Source: Eucalyptus grandis (taxonomy: Eukaryota > Streptophyta > Magnoliopsida > Myrtales > Myrtaceae). Taken from it: a DNA stretch of 64,000 bases. Shown here piece after piece: positions 25,097 through 37,000 of the stretch. The translations under genes and the position numbers were made by a program. Location: contig NC_052612.1 of the NCBI RefSeq assembly GCF_016545825.1, forward strand, positions 48,777,738-48,841,737, in the 5' to 3' direction. Under the pieces are notes generated by a model, which did not search any database, was not told the DNA's origin, and saw only the letters and a list, made by a program, of their open reading frames with translations. Position 1 is the stretch's first letter; each line of letters begins with the position of its first letter.

Positions 25097-27333
25097 GTCT
25101 ACAGTTTTAATTTTTTATTTTTATCCAATCCGTATCAAAAGACAAGTGTCATCGTTTAAATGGAGTCGACTAAGCTCACACCTACCGTATAGAAGGGTGA
25201 CATAGGGGTCACTAATCAATATAATAACTGAATTTTTTGTATATATTTAATTTAATCTTTGAAATGAAATGAAAACATTTGATATTATCTTTTTATTAAT
25301 TTAAATTTAATGATAATATTGAACATTTTTATACAATCTAATAATTAAATTAAATGTGTAACAAAAATTTATGAATCCTATTAAATAAATTTAAAATTTA
25401 AAAATGGCATTATGCATATTGAGTTAAATTTCAAGAATCATATTGGACAAATCTAACCCTAAAAAGTTATATTATATATTGAATTAAAATTTATAAATCA
25501 TTTATATCATTTATTCTTATTCAGAAAAAGATTTGGTATACAAAAGCAAAAAGATTTCGACCATCTACTCGAAAACAAAGAGTTTTTAAAATAAAATAAA
25601 AAAATGTTATTTAAGATTTTTGGTAAAAGATGGTGGTGGCCCACATATGCGTGTTCTCTTATCTTGATAGGATGGGGAAGTAGGAGGAAGGAACTTCACG
25701 AAGCTTCAAACCCCACGATCTGCCACGTGTCGCGGTACAAGGCTGACCCACCATTAACCCTGTCTCCAAGGGAGAATCTTTGGTACTCCGCGTATCCGTG
25801 GGCTCAGCGAATCTCACCCGTTGAATCTCAGGAGTTCTCTCGGGGGCGCACGTGATCAACGGGCGAGACATACCGGGCTCACGTGTACCGAGTCCACGGA
25901 AGCGCGGCCGCCCCTTGAGGAGGAAAAGTCAGACCATCCCGGATTCCGGACTGACTTTACCCTTCCCCTCCGCCATCACGATCAGATCACGGCCCTCCCC
26001 GGGGGACACGTGTCCCGTCGGCATTCGTGGTTGACACGACTCCCGCTTCCCCCCATCTCCGTCACCGCTCTCTCTCTCTCATGTGATCAGTTACTTTATC
26101 GCTTTCGCTTCCTCCTCCCTTCCTCCTTCATATATTTCTTTTCTTTTTCTACACCCTTCCTTCTCTCTCTCGATCTGAACTCCACTCGACCGAAGCCCCG
26201 ATTCGCTCCGCTTCGCTTTTCCGTCCACGGAGATCGCCGGAGAATCGCCGGAGAATCTCACCACAAAGTCAGGTGCGGTCTCTTCTTCTTCCCCTGCTCG
26301 GATTTCGGTAACTGTTTGTTCCCTTTTGCCGCCGGCGGTCGCGATTCTCGGATTCCCGGGGTCGATTCTGCCTTTGTGTTGGCGTTTCGCGTCTCGCGGT
26401 CCGGGGGAATTTCGGATCTGGCGTTGATTTCGCTTCGGAATTGTTGCCTTTTTTGCTCGTGTTTCGAGTCCAGTAGAGCTCGGCTTCAGTAGGTGAATGC
26501 GCCTTGCTCGGAAATGGAGTTCGATTTAGGGTTCTGATGCATCGTCTGAGTTAGATCTGTAATTTAGCGTTCGGATTCCTAGTGTGAGTGATAGCTTCCG
26601 GTAGAATTTAGGGCAGGATTGGGGTTGGATAATTGGGAATCGATTAATTGATCCTCGATCCGGATATGTTGATGTAACGAGATTTCATGAGGACGACAAT
26701 CTCAATTCAAGATTCTACTGATGAAAAGGTGTCATTTTTTGTTGTATTCTTAAATTAATTCCGCGTGCAAGTTGCACTCCTCTCAAGCCTGGCTGTACGC
26801 TAATTGAAATTGTGGGTTGAAACCATTGGGTGCTTTTTAAAGTATTAAGATATCAATTAAGACATTAAAACATACATGAAGTTTATGGCTGCGAAGGATC
26901 CGTCTCCTGAGGATCTTACATGGCAGGATACTGCTTTTAGTGTTGTAGACTAAAAAAATAAAAATAAAAAAAAAATAATAATAATAATTGTTTTGTCCCC
27001 CTTCATCCTCTCATCTAAGTGTCACCTTGTATTTATTGGCAGATAGAGACGTATCAAGCTTATCAGAGGCATTCCAGTAAATCTACAGTTTATTGTGCTT
27101 GTGTTCCTCACACATGCTTTTCTTTTATAGGATCGAACAGTTTGAAATTTTTGTTTCATACTTTCTCTTGTTGGGTCTAGACGTAGCTGAAAATCTGTCT
27201 TGGAAGTTGCCATTAAGGCAGACTTATTCTGGCACTGTGCTTCATTACCATAATGTGCTTCCTTCATGTGTGCTGAGCCATATTCTTTTGATGGTTGGCT
27301 GACCCTGTTTCTTTCCCTCATGGCCTTATGCAG
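25097..27333 (+). other. Intergenic, promoter, and probable 5' leader with intron of the 27.4-28.4 kb gene
   Basis: AT-rich to about 25600, then GC-richer with CT runs around 26060-26180. This fits a plant promoter and 5' UTR. A leader exon may end at ...cacaaagtcag with donor gtgcgg near 26272. A good acceptor (pyrimidine tract then ttatgcag) is at 27325-27333. The open frames here are not supported by protein character. Confidence 0.5.
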
Positions 27334-27412
27334 GCCAATGTGAGCTTTCTAAATCTGGACAATAAGAGTGTCCTCTGCTGTTCAGTTCATTGGTCTTTAC
27401 CTATTGTGGACA

Positions 27413-27571
27413 ATGGGCAAATGCAAGGGCTGTGGAAAATTAGGAAGAATGATGCCAAGGGATGCGGACTCGAGTGCTTACCTTTTTGCTCTTATGCTCT
27501 CGCCCGTTGTTTCCGTTTGGGAATGTATCATCCGTAAGATGAGGTATTCCTACAGACCTGAGTGGGTGTAG
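27413..27571 (+). CDS. Small CxxC single-pass membrane protein, possible first cistron
   Basis: A 52-codon frame starting MGKCKGCGKLGR in good context (acaATGG). It has a CxxC motif at residues 4-7, one hydrophobic stretch (YLFALMLSPVVSVWECII, about 22-39) and a basic/aromatic end KMRYSYRPEWV. This order (basic CxxC head, one membrane span, aromatic tail) looks like a real small organelle-type membrane protein rather than chance, but I do not name a family. It lies 79 bases after a probable 3' splice site and 173 bases before the next coding frame on the same strand. It could be a separate gene, the first cistron of a shared mRNA, or an upstream ORF. Confidence 0.55.
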   Translation: MGKCKGCGKLGRMMPRDADSSAYLFALMLSPVVSVWECIIRKMRYSYRPEWV

Positions 27572-27744
27572 TCTCTGTACATTTGAGCGTTACATTAGGT
27601 TACTAAACAGTAATTTAGAGTTTACATACTTCAGCAAAAGGAAGACTTGTTTCAAAGAATAACAGTTAATTGGATATGTTTTAGAGGAATCTCCATTTGA
27701 ATAGCAGTTATAAACACTAAACTTACTAGAGTCTGGTAGTTATC

Positions 27745-28377
27745 ATGGATAACTTGGCACAAAACAAAGGGCAACCTGTTGTGAGGAAAGTAAAAAAGAA
27801 GCAGGGGAAGGATGAGCTGGATCGACTCAAACAGGCTGAGAAGAAGAAGAGACGCCTGGAAAAAGCCCTCGCTACATCTGCAGCTATCCGTGCTGAGCTA
27901 GAGAAGAAGAAACTGAAGAAACAAGAGGAACAGCAAAAGCTTGATGAAGAGGGTGCTGCGATTGCCGAGGCTGTTGCCTTGCAAGTTCTACTTGGTGAAG
28001 ACTCGGATGATGCATGTAAGATCGTCCTAAATGAAGACAATGAGGGTTTTAATCCTTGGGACTCTAATGGCCATATTAACTTCTTTATGGGTGGAAGGAG
28101 CGCTGATGTGCCTTATCGCCATACCCTGAACTATGCGCTTGACCCAGTTGGGTGGATCTCACATTCTCAAGATTCTAGAGTCGAGTGGGGTGGTGATTGG
28201 GGATGTTCTGGTGGAACCCATGGACGTGATGTACATGGTCAATTCATCAAGAATGGAGGTTGGACATCTGCAGATCTCTCGCCTGGCCTAATTGCTGCAC
28301 AGGCTGTTTCGTCTCTGCGGATAGGAGAAGATGGGGATGTGAACACCATTCTTTTGAATGGGATGCTCAGAGGGTAG
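27745..28377 (+). CDS. Conserved-looking coiled-coil protein of unknown function, 210 aa
   Basis: One uninterrupted exon starting MDNLAQNKGQPVVRKVKK. Residues about 10-75 are a Lys/Glu-rich predicted coiled coil (DELDRLKQAEKKKRRLEKAL and following). An acidic linker (LLGEDSDDACK) comes next, then a Gly/Trp-rich C-terminal half with FNPWDSNG, FFMGGRSADVPY and WGGDWGCSGGTHG. No signal peptide or membrane span is visible. The start has good context (atcATGG). I do not recognise a characterised family; the mix of basic coiled coil and Gly/Trp tail resembles uncharacterised plant proteins. Confidence 0.85.
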   Translation: MDNLAQNKGQPVVRKVKKKQGKDELDRLKQAEKKKRRLEKALATSAAIRAELEKKKLKKQEEQQKLDEEGAAIAEAVALQVLLGEDSDDACKIVLNEDNEGFNPWDSNGHINFFMGGRSADVPYRHTLNYALDPVGWISHSQDSRVEWGGDWGCSGGTHGRDVHGQFIKNGGWTSADLSPGLIAAQAVSSLRIGEDGDVNTILLNGMLRG

Positions 28378-29590
28378 GCCATTGTCCGAGATATCATTGC
28401 AGTCTGAAAGGGGTGCTTTAACTATGGTTTTTCATGATGGCATCCTTGTGTATATATCTGTCAAAGTTGCTGCATTTGCTACTTATCAGATATGGAACTC
28501 ATTAAAGTAGTATTGCGGGGGTTCTTGAGCTATTTTTAAGCCTTTACTGGAATTATGATGTTTGACAATCAGACACATGTAGACTCCTGTGGTGTAATTT
28601 CTTCTATGGAGAAAATTATCAGCTGTTCAGTATGATTTTCTGTAACTTGATGTGCTTTGCGAGCTTCTGGTACCACCCTTTCTCGAGTGTAATAGGGTGA
28701 CCGCCTGTCTCTGCTCAATGGACCATAAAAAAAAAGGGTTCTTTCTTAAAGAGGTTCTCGGTTTCTGGTTATTCATATCATATTTGCATTTATAATGAAT
28801 TTATCGTGTATAAAACGAGAAAGACTGTTTTGAAGATGAGAAAGTTTCTTTATTTTAATGTCTAACAAGTGTTCCCTATTTTTTCGACAAAAAATAAAAA
28901 TAAATAAGTGTTCTCTAATCACTCCACAATTAAATTTCAGATTAAAAATTCCTTTTATTGTTCCCATCCCACGAATCATGTAAGTTAAATTGTCTCTCCT
29001 TCTCTCATATGCAAAAGCTCACACGCATCGCCAAAAAAGTTTTTTTTTTTTTCCAAATTTGCGAGAATGAAAGCGTCCCCAATCAAGTTTTATTGCAGAG
29101 AAAAATTATATAATATGTAGTTAGTACATTAAGAGGTAAGTGAAGAGCCGGCGCAACTGTCTACGTTGTTTTAAATTCAAAGTATTAGTTTTTACCTAAT
29201 TGTCACTCAAAATTCAATCCTAGATACGATATGTGGATAAATAGAATGGTGCAATAAATAGATCATACACGAAAAGTAAAATTATATTGACACGGCTGGA
29301 ATTTAAAGGACATTAATTTACAGATAAATCAAAGTAAAAAAAAAAAAAAATTGCACATGATTGGATTCCACCCATAGAGTATTAATAAAAGAAGATATCT
29401 CAATATGGCTAACAGTGTCTGACTTGTCTGGCTAAATGGCATCACGTGTCACGACAAAACATCAGAAACAAAGCCAGGGACAAAATATTACGAACAATGC
29501 CACTGCAGGCCAACGGATTTTGATAAAGAATCTCCAGTCCGTTGATGAGCTCCTCCGAGGCGGTCGAACGTCGCGCCTCATCCACCATCG
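28378..29590. other. 3' UTR and intergenic sequence
   Basis: The first ~300 bases after 28377 are likely 3' UTR of the coiled-coil gene. The remainder is AT-rich with an A run near 29336-29350. The last part should hold the 5' UTR of the DUF819 gene. No further gene seen. Confidence 0.5.
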
Positions 29591-32500
29591 ATGGCGTCCT
29601 CCGCCGCGGCGGTGGCGCTCGCGGCGCCTCTCTCTCGGTATCCGCCGCCGCCACGACGGTTCCCTCGCCGCCCGGTGGCCATATCGCCCGCCGACGCTCG
29701 CTCCACCTCCTCCGTCGCCCCCGCCGGCGAGGCGCGGGTTTTCCCGTTTAGCTCCGTCGTTTCGCCTCCGACAACGCCGCACACATCGCTCCGGAGCTTG
29801 AACCGGACGTGGAAGGTGAGGTCGCTGATCAAGCATCAGCAGCCTCTTATCTCCGCCGATGATCAGTGGGGCATGTGGACCGCTCTCTTCGCGACCGGCG
29901 CTTTTGGTCTCTGGTAGTGGCATCTCTCCTTGCTCTTTCATGGATCGCACTGTTCGCAGTCTGATTTTAGCTACTTCAAAGAAAAAAATAGGACAGGAGG
30001 AGCTAGCGATTTTGATAGTTTGTGCTAGTTTTTGGCAATGCAAGAGAGAGAGAGAGAGAGAGAGAGAGTGATTTAGTTCGTTAACTTGATGCAAGGTCTG
30101 AGAAGACCAAGATTGGGAGCATGGTGAGTGCTGCATTGGTCAGCACTTTGATTGGGCTCGCGGCGAGCAATGTCGGGATCATTCCTTGCGAAGCGCCGGC
30201 TTACTCAACGGTGCTGGAATTCCTGCTGCCATTGACCATTCCGTTGTTATTGTTCCGAGCGGACTTGCGCAATGTGTTTCGATCCACCGGGAAGTTGCTC
30301 TTGGCTTTCTTGCTCGGCTCAGGTAATTGCAGTAGCTTTAAGGAGAGCGTATGGTGAAACTCGCTCAAAGATTGATTGCCACATCATGGATAGAATAAGA
30401 AATCCTTGCAATCGATTTTTCCAATGACCTCCTTTTTTTCTATGTTCTCGAGGATCTTTGCTCATTTCTTACCCTGCAATGACATATATTCAGCGCTCGA
30501 TACCATTCAACAGTTTGTTGGAGCTCTTTCTTCTGCAAGTTAATATAATAAAGCAATTTAATTGTCCCAAAATTACATTAGCTGACCGTAGCCATCTCTT
30601 TCTCAATTATCCACTGTAGATTTTAGTAATCATGCTGTACTCTCTCTCTCATGTGACTCTGCATTACTCTTTGCAATGTTATAAAATGATCTTTTTGCTT
30701 GGACTACGTTGGAGTAATACTTTCTTTTTTTCCAATTATCGCAGTTGCCACTGTAGTCGGTACTGTCGTGGCATTTCTGCTAGTGCCAATGAGATCACTT
30801 GGTCAGGATAGTTGGAAGATTGCTGCTGCTCTTATGGGAAGTTATATTGGTGGATGTGAGTCCTAAGCAAATGGCATTGCAGATCTTTATGCATAACTGA
30901 ACTCTCCAAAGAACGGATCTCTCTCTTTACTATACATTCAGTTTGCAGCTTTTGACTGTATTATCTTATATATTGCATCAATCCCATCTGTGTGATTCTT
31001 TGTTCATTTTCTAGTCTTGTCGCATTTATGGTTCATGACCTTAAAAAAGTGGATAAAAAATTTCTGTCTTCTTGTTATCTCACTCTCAATTGAAAGTGTA
31101 CGTCCCTACTCAACCCTACTCAACATTGAAGAGTACCTGCATAATGATTCGCTTGATCATTTCCATAGTCGAGTCTCCTGTTATTTTAGATTTTCTAGTT
31201 ATATTGTGTTGTCTTTCTTTACAAACAATATATATCCAGTTTGATTATCAACTTTTATGTTTATACTTTTGTGTATATGAGTTCCCCTTTCAAGGGCTAA
31301 GACATGCCTGAGCTATTGTGTGGTTTTGTATCCGAGAATTACGTTCACTTCTTGATAATTTAATCAAACATGTCCATTTCTTTCACGAAGTTGATGTCAT
31401 GACTGACAGATATTTTCTCTTCCCTTATATTGGGCCCTTGATGAATCCTGTAGCTGTTAATTATGTCGCAATCTCCAAGGCTCTTTCAATTTCTCCATCA
31501 GTAGTGGCTGCTGGGGTGGCTGCAGACAATGTCATATGTGCTGTATACTTCATGATATTGTTTGCCTTGGCCTCCAAAGTACCTCCTGAGACTTCAAAGT
31601 CACCCAGTGGTAATGCATTATGTAGCCTTCTCTACTGTCTGGTCTTCATTATCTCTTAGAAATTATGAGCAGTAACATATCGGTATTTAGAATCCTCTTT
31701 TTTGATGCATATAACTCCTTGAATCATATATTTGTCAGACAATATTGTTCATGAGTATCACATTGGAGCACAAGCTGATTGATCTTCAATTTCTGGAAAT
31801 TCCTTTTGCAGATGTTTCAGTATCTCTGGAGTTGGATTCTGGAGGCAAGATCCCTCTTCTACAAACTGCTACAGCTGTGGCTACAGCATTTGCCATTTGT
31901 AAAATTGGAACTTATATAACAAAGCTAAGCGGAATTCAAGGAGGAGGTCTGCCAATTATAACAGCTCTAGTTGTCATTTTAGCAACTATTTTTCCTGCAC
32001 AGTTTGGTTCCCTTGCACATTCCGGTGATGCTATTTCGCTGGTTCTGATGCAGGTAACAGACTAAACAGGGTTATCATTAATGTCGCCGCTAGGCAAGAT
32101 TTGATTCTTCCTTTCTTGCAGTCGACCATCTCACATCTTTTCTGCCCTGTAGCAAAACTAGTACTAGGCATCATTTTAGTGCAATCATAGAGTTGTTGGT
32201 GTTCTGCATCCTAAAGTCCATCGTAAGCACTGGACAACCCGCAAGGTTTAATGTGACAGCATCTACCCTATTTTTTGATGAAACAATCTAGTCGGCCCTA
32301 TTTAAAACCAGTTTTGAACCCAGGTTTTTGCCAGGTCTATATTCTTGAGAATATAACCTAATGGCCCAGGAGTTCTTTTGAATGGGCAGAAGTTCCCCCA
32401 GCATAAGCTTTTGAATCAAAACATCTAAGCTTGGTGTGACTTAAAGGATTTCACATCCTAAAATGCAGTATCTGGCTTGGGTACTCTCATTTATCATCAC

Positions 32501-32914
32501 TTCCCCTGGATAGCTTTGTGAAACTTTCTTTGATCTCAAGCTTCAGTGTTGGATGTAACTTTAAATGGAATTGGATAATTCTTTCTGCAGGTTTTTTTTG
32601 CCGTGGTGGGAGCTAGTGGTAGCATCTTAAATGTCATCAACACAGCTCCTAGCATCTTCATGTTTGCTCTAGTTCAAGTGAGCATCCATCTAGCTTTGAT
32701 CATAGGATTTGGAAAGCTGTTTCGCTTTGATCTGAAGCTTTTAACTTTGGCATCCAATGCCAATATTGGAGGCCCAACGACAGCCTGTGGGATGGCTACT
32801 GCCAAAGGATGGGATTCTTTGGTTGTTCCCGGAGTTCTTGCTGGCATTTTTGGAGTCTCAATAGCTACTTTTCTAGGCATAGCTTTTGGATTGACTGTTC
32901 TAAGATACATGTAG
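29591..32914 (+). CDS. DUF819 family membrane protein, plastid-targeted
   Basis: Six exons, 29591-29913, 30096-30322, 30745-30855, 31454-31609, 31812-32053 and 32591-32914, all GT-AG and in frame, giving 460 aa. Residues 1 to about 70 form an Ala/Ser/Pro/Arg-rich transit peptide. After WGMWTALFATGAFGLWSE the protein is a polytopic membrane protein with LEFLLPLTIPLLLFRADLR, ALMGSYIGG, NYVAISKAL, VAAGVAADNVICAVYF, ASNANIGGPTTACGMA and a C-terminal hydrophobic run. This order is that of bacterial YjcL-like DUF819 proteins and plant plastid homologues. The transported substrate is unknown. A GA repeat lies in intron 1 (about 30042-30069). No defect is seen. Confidence 0.93.
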
Positions 32915-34056
32915 AAGAACTGCAGCATCTTATTTGCCAAGCCTGATGTGATTAACTTTTCTTTAACTCCATTTAAAGAAGCAAGAGTTTTCATGAATAC
33001 AGTTAGTTGTGAGATATATATCAGCTTCCATCCTCCTGCCCCCGGCATCATTTGTTTCTGTGCATTGCCTCCTATCTGCGCTTGCATGCACGTGGATGTG
33101 TTGTGGCAGCACATAAATGTGGGATTTAAGTGTCAAAATCAGCATCATATACACGATGGCTGCAATAATTCACAACTCGGAAGAAACATTCGCAGGGAAT
33201 GTAAATTGACTTTTTTGATCTCATCTCATTAGTGACATCCAACTTTAGACCCTTATTTAGAATTTTTCCTATTCCTAAATTCGCTTCCAAGTTGCTATTT
33301 AGAGTTTATGGTACCAGTTCAAAATGCAAAGTCAACTTGTACTTGAAGTTCCTCAAAAAAAAGTCAACTGTACTCTCAATGAATTAAATATGTACTGTGC
33401 ATCATTGTTTAGATATTCTAAGTACAACCAAGAGAAGAAGTGAAAGGTCAACAATCTGATAGTCTTAAGCCAAAAAATAGCTCGACATATCCAAAATTTC
33501 TCAAGATTTTTGTAATATTTTCATAAATATATTTTCATTGTATAAATATAGTGCTCTTCATATCGATCTGTTTAAACTCTGATTTGGATAGCAAGATAAA
33601 GCATCATATCCCGTTGCTATTATCAAGTTAAGAGGAGTTTAACGTTTCAACTAACATCCTAATCAACTGACAAATGCTTCCATCAGATCTAGTCAAGTGG
33701 ACATCACCTTCACATCGCTCCTTTGTTATCTAAAGAAATCAATAAGGAAAGTTCAATTCTTTATTTTAGGGTTATTCCGTCGTGACGACAGACTACATCC
33801 AAGAGAGGCAAGTTGGAAGGAAGTATAAAGATCACGATTAAGTCTGGGAAAAGAACTGCATGAATCATGCTGCAACCTTTTTTGTGACTCAGTACGTTTG
33901 ATGTTGATGTTCAAAGGAAACTCTATATATAGGAGCACCCTCATTAGGTTTTAAAAAGAGCAGGAATAGCTGAACTCAGATTCTCACTCTCTGTGCTAGA
34001 TTGCTACCATTGTCCATTCCTTCTGCTTCATCTCTCGGTGATTAGAGGATAGCAAA
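32915..34056. other. 3' UTR of the DUF819 gene and FRO gene 1 promoter region
   Basis: Short ORFs only. A TATA box for the downstream gene lies at 33924-33931. No other gene is seen. Confidence 0.55.
33924..33931 (+). promoter_or_regulatory. Probable TATA box of FRO gene 1
   Basis: TATATATA within ctctatatataggag, about 125 bases upstream of the start codon at 34057, a usual plant spacing for a short leader. Confidence 0.6.
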
Positions 34057-37000
34057 ATGATTATCCAAAAAGTCCTAAAGATGGTGTTTTTTGTGGTCTT
34101 TCTTGGGTGGCTCATGATTTGGATAATGCTGCCAACAAAAACTTACAAAAACAAATGGACTCCCAATCTTCAGATGAAGCTCGATTCTACGTACTTTGAA
34201 GGACAGGGTACGGTCTCTGGCCTTTCTTTCTGCTCATGTTTTCTGCTTCCAATTTACCCGCCCATGCTTATGGCACAACAATTATATACATCTATATCAA
34301 CATATACTTATGAAACATGACGAGATTTTCTTGAACTTACTATTTGGATTACTAACTTTTTTGTGCACTCCATAGTTTGGTTTTTCCTGATATTCTGTCT
34401 CTTTTTCTCATTTCACTGCATTGCAACTTCTGTTCAGGCATAAATCTTCTGCTTCTAACGTTCCCAGTAATGTTCATTGCTGCTTTTGGCTGTGTCTACC
34501 TCCATTTACAGAGGAAATCCGAGAAACTTTACACTAAAAGGTTACAGCAATTTCTATTATATTCACGCACCATCTTATATCATTATTCACATACATCGGA
34601 GTTTAAAAACATTGGCTGTATGACAAATTTGCCTCGATATGATTTTGCAGTGCCAGCAAAACTGGACGTTTGGCCTTCTTGCGACGACCGGTTCTGGTCA
34701 TGCCTACTCTGGGGATTGTCACGCTGACAGAGCTCGCTTTTGTAGCCATGTTCATCGCTCTCTTGATTTGGTCTCTTGCCAATTACATATATATCAGTTA
34801 TAGTGGCCATCTTCATATGGATAAGGGGGTGGAAGTGTAAGCAACTGAGCACAAGTTATCCGGCCTTGTTTTCACTAATCCTAACATACACCAAAAGCAC
34901 ACATTGTGTTCGTGTTTTGTCAAAGTTTAAAAGCAAATGCTGATAAGAACTCGTCATTTAGCTTTTCTTGATCGCTCTGTCGGCGTCTGTGCAGGTGGCA
35001 GGCCAAGTTCAGGAGCGTGTCGCTGAGGCTCGGGTATGTTGGGAACATCTGCTGGGCATTTTTGTTCTTCCCAGTGACAAGAGGGTCATCAATTTTGCCA
35101 TTAGTTGGACTCACATCAGAGTCAAGCATCAAGTATCACATCTGGTTGGGCCATCTCTCCAACCTCCTCTTTCTCCTCCACACCATTGGCTTCATCATTT
35201 ACTGGGGCATCACCCATCAAATGTCTCTGGTATACATTTTCAGGCATCCCCACCTTTCTTTTATTTGCTTTGTCATTTTCTGTTTCCAAATATCGGTACT
35301 ACTTCAATATCTTTCGTTCCTTCTTTCTTTCTTCTTTTTCGTTTTGGTTACCACAGAACTGAGAAAATTATTGGCCTCGACAAGTTCCATCCATACAAAA
35401 AAGATAGTCTTTATTGGCCTCGACAAGTTCCATCCATACAAAATTATTCTTCGTCCTTTTCTTCTTTTTAAGGTCGAGCAGACGTGCTTCCTTGCTTCTT
35501 GTCCTTTTTGTCTCCGAGAGAAAATATGGGATATCCTTCATTGACCCGTCTTTTGTAGGAAATTTCCTCAATGAAGCATTGCTGTCATTTTATAGTCAAG
35601 AAGTCAAGAAGTTAGATGATCTTTGAATCACTGCTTCTTTTGTTGCGTCAACATTGAAAAATCCACTATTTTAAGCGAAAAATAGAAAATGAAAAAAGAA
35701 CGATCAGATAATTAGTCACATGGACTAAAATATGTCAGCTTGTCATCTAACTTAGATATATTATGTATACGAGATAAGTGAGACATTGATAAGGGTATCA
35801 AGAAATTAAATGTTAGAAAATTCGGTTTCAAAGATTAAACTACTCTTTAGAGGACGTAAGGTCACATGTATACAAAAACTATTGAAACTCACATAGTTCC
35901 GCATGGATTGTCAATGGTGATGGCCATTTCCGCATCAATTGTCAATTGCGATGGCCATTCTATTTGGTGGGAAACTTTTCTTTCTGATGGTTACACCCTT
36001 TGGCAACGTTGATAGCGAGTGGGATGACATTCTGTGGTTGCTGTGTCACCTACAGAGATGATAGGAGATAAAGTTAGAGAGAGATTATCAGGATAAATTA
36101 GTGAAACTAAACCCAAAACTAATAAAAATAATCTGCTTGTTCGATTGTTCTTTATTTTTTCTGCGCAATTTGAATATTTTAGTGTTGTTCAGATAAGTAA
36201 TAGTCGTATAATATCATCATATATAGGAAGTGGTATCCTTCTTCTTCTTTTTCCCGGAAGAAGCTGTTTGCAAAATGCGAATCTTTTTTATCCATGCACA
36301 TAGTCGATAATGAGAATCTTAATTTATGAGCAAGTTGCATATAATCATGGGGCCGGATTGTCGTTGCAGATGCTAGAATGGAGCAGCACATGGGTATCGA
36401 ACGTGGCGGGAGAGATCGCCATGGTTTTCGCGGCGGCCATGTGGATCACGAGCTTCCGCCCCATTCGCAGGAAAATGTTCGAAGTCTTCTTCTACACCCA
36501 CCAGCTCTACGCACTCTACATCATCTTCTACGTCTTGCACGTCGGCGCAGCCTACTTCTGCATGATTATCCCGGGGATTTTTCTCTTTGTCATCGATCGA
36601 CACTTGAGGTTCCTACAGTCACGGCAACGAGTTAGATTACTCGCCGCGCGCCTCTTGCCCTCCAGCATGATTGAGCTGAACTTTGCCAAGAGTCCAGGTT
36701 TGTGTCAGGATTGAAATAATTTGATAGAGCGAGCTTACATATACCTTAGCCTCCAGTTAGTTTAAAATCATATGAGGCGTATGATCGAGAGACGTTTCTT
36801 GCTAAAAGAATACAAATGACTATTAGGCGAAAACCTGCAAGTATCTCTACCTTCGAGCCTTTATAAGTGTTGAGCTACAAACGTTATTATATCGGCTTGT
36901 TCTAATTGACCGTGCAGCTTACATATCAAGAAACGGTAAAGCACATGCTAGGTCCCACTCGAAAATAAAAGTTTCCATATAATATCCAGTTTTTTAAATT

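Noticed and set aside
25821..26492. 223-codon frame upstream of the coiled-coil gene
   Set aside because: Covers promoter-like CT-rich sequence and a probable leader exon; no conserved motif and several competing frames.
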